Origin: CAZYTO01 sp964650405 | Lineage (GTDB): Bacteria; Acidobacteriota; Thermoanaerobaculia; Gp7-AA8 | Assembly (NCBI GenBank): GCA_964650405.1 | Contig: CAZYTO010000160.1 | Coordinates: forward strand, 1-13,131 | Reading direction: 5' to 3' | Length of the DNA: 13,131 nt | Shown: positions 12,184-13,131 of the stretch, one piece after another | How the letters are laid out: each line of letters opens with the position of its first letter | Position numbering within the stretch: the first letter of the stretch is position 1 | Translations under genes and position numbers: made by a program | Notes under the pieces: model-generated | What the model saw: only the letters and a program-made list of their open reading frames with translations | Told to the model about the DNA's origin: nothing | Database searches by the model: none

Positions 12184-13131
12184 TCACCCGGCCAGCACAG
12201 GCAGCCGGCCCTCCTGCAGCGCCGCAAGATCAGTTCTGACCATTTCGCGGACCAGGGTCTCGAACGAGTACGTGGGTGCCCACCCGAGCACACTCCGCGC
12301 TTTGCCCGAGTCGCCCACCAGTGCGTCGACCTCCGCGGGCCGGAAGAATCGCTCGTCGACTTTCACATACTGCCGGTAGTCGAGATCGAGCTCGTGAAAG
12401 GCCAGCTCGCAGAATTCACGGACCGTGTGGGTCTCTCCCGTGGCGACGACGTAGTCGTCGGGCGCGGTGTGCTGGAGCATCAAGTGCATGGCCCGGACGT
12501 AGTCGGCCGCGTGCCCCCAGTCGCGCTTGGCCTCGAGGTTCCCCAGCCGGAGCTCCCTGGCCGCTCCGAGCTTGATGCGGGCGGCGGTGCTGGTGATCTT
12601 GCGCGTGACGAACTCGAACCCGCGCCGCGGGCCCTCGTGGTTGAAGAGGATCCCGCTGCAGGTGAACATGCCGTACGCCTCGCGATAGTTGCGGGTCAGC
12701 TCGAAGCCGGCAACCTTGCTGATGCCGTACGGGCTGCGGGGGTAGAACGGCGTGGTCTCCGTCTGCGGTACTTCGCGTACCTTGCCGAACATCTCGCTCG
12801 AGCCGGCGAAATAGAAGCGGCAGTCAGGGCGCAGCTCGCGAAGCGCGGCCAGCATGAAGTGCGTTCCGTTGATGTTCGTGTTCATGGTCGAGAAGCCGTC
12901 CGTGAAGCTCTCGGCCACGAAGCTCTGCGCCGCCAGGTGATAGCACTCGTCGAAGGCATTCCGGCTCACGACGTGGAAGAGGCTCGGATAGCTCTCCAGG
13001 CTGGCTGGATGGAGGATCAGCCGGTCCACGAGGTGGGAGATCCGGCCGAAGCGGTACTCCGGTGCCTCCAGGGCCACACGGCGGAGCAGGCCGGTGACAG
13101 GACAGTAATCTCTCGGGGCTTGAAGAACGGT
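12184..13131 (-). CDS. Second GDP-mannose 4,6-dehydratase-like protein, N-terminus beyond the right edge
   Basis: The frame is open from the stop at 12184 to the right edge, showing 315 residues. It is an extended SDR of the Gmd type: VTGLLRR near the visible start, ECYHLAAQSFVAESF, GSSEMFGKVREVPQTETTPF, SPYGISK (Tyr135 and Lys139 of the visible part), FNHEGPRRGFEFVTRKIT, NLEAKRDWGHAADYV and RFFRPAEVDALVGDSGKARS. The TGxxGQDG coenzyme loop is not in the window. A GTG at 13077 could serve as a start but would delete the nucleotide-binding strand, and homology continues upstream of it, so the gene is treated as 5'-partial. It diverges clearly from the other Gmd (Gmd/fcl at 9928-11999) and lacks its EKGFERGTDRLLVEI insertion before the C-terminal motif. 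It may feed another 6-deoxyhexose such as GDP-D-rhamnose, if a reductase lies beyond the edge. Confidence 0.88.
   Translation of the reverse strand, partial: TVLQAPRDYCPVTGLLRRVALEAPEYRFGRISHLVDRLILHPASLESYPSLFHVVSRNAFDECYHLAAQSFVAESFTDGFSTMNTNINGTHFMLAALRELRPDCRFYFAGSSEMFGKVREVPQTETTPFYPRSPYGISKVAGFELTRNYREAYGMFTCSGILFNHEGPRRGFEFVTRKITSTAARIKLGAARELRLGNLEAKRDWGHAADYVRAMHLMLQHTAPDDYVVATGETHTVREFCELAFHELDLDYRQYVKVDERFFRPAEVDALVGDSGKARSVLGWAPTYSFETLVREMVRTDLAALQEGRLPVLAG

Overview
The window is GC-rich bacterial chromosome with twelve recognisable protein genes: ten complete on the plus strand, one complete on the minus strand, and one on the minus strand cut by the right edge. There are no RNA genes, phage genes or CRISPR arrays. 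High GC, a secreted protein of the 'IPAAG...SSHWKSEVTISNL' type and short-word palindromic intergenic arrays suggest an Acidobacteriota-like organism. That placement is inference, not proof.

Region 1 (1-3300) is housekeeping: a 3-hydroxyacyl-CoA dehydrogenase (hbd type), a class I SAM methyltransferase seven bases behind it, and tyrosyl-tRNA synthetase. Region 2 (3300-4600) holds a convergent minus-strand gene for an exported protein with two DxNxDG calcium-type loops. Two hairpins separate it from tyrS, and a 229-base divergent promoter region lies on its other side.

Region 3 (4607-12000) is a run of seven plus-strand genes, probably one or two operons, for activated sugars of a surface polysaccharide or glycoprotein. 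They encode a DegT/StrS PLP aminotransferase, a rhomboid protease, a GalE-like epimerase, a UDP-glucuronate 4-epimerase-like protein, a UDP-N-acetylhexosamine 6-dehydrogenase-like enzyme, GDP-mannose 4,6-dehydratase (Gmd) and GDP-L-fucose synthase (Fcl). Gmd and Fcl together make GDP-L-fucose. The dehydrogenase and aminotransferase fit an aminated or carboxylated UDP-sugar branch. The window has no glycosyltransferase, flippase or polymerase. Region 4 (12184 to the right edge) is a second, divergent Gmd-like gene on the minus strand, facing fcl.

The most unusual material lies between the genes. A 152-bp element at 12003-12154 has 18-bp terminal inverted repeats (17 of 18 matching) and a perfect 9-bp flanking duplication that includes the fcl stop codon, so it looks like a MITE. 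Three other gaps (about 62-189, 1786-1930, 7461-7580) are filled by inverted arrays of degenerate short words with shared vocabulary. The gmd-fcl junction is a 14-bp tandem repeat that makes a chain of ATGA stop/start overlaps. The UDP-glucuronate epimerase homologue has His where the catalytic Tyr of YxxxK should be. Two genes (tyrS and the aminotransferase) have a -10-like hexamer exactly 8 nt before ATG and no Shine-Dalgarno, which suggests leaderless transcripts.
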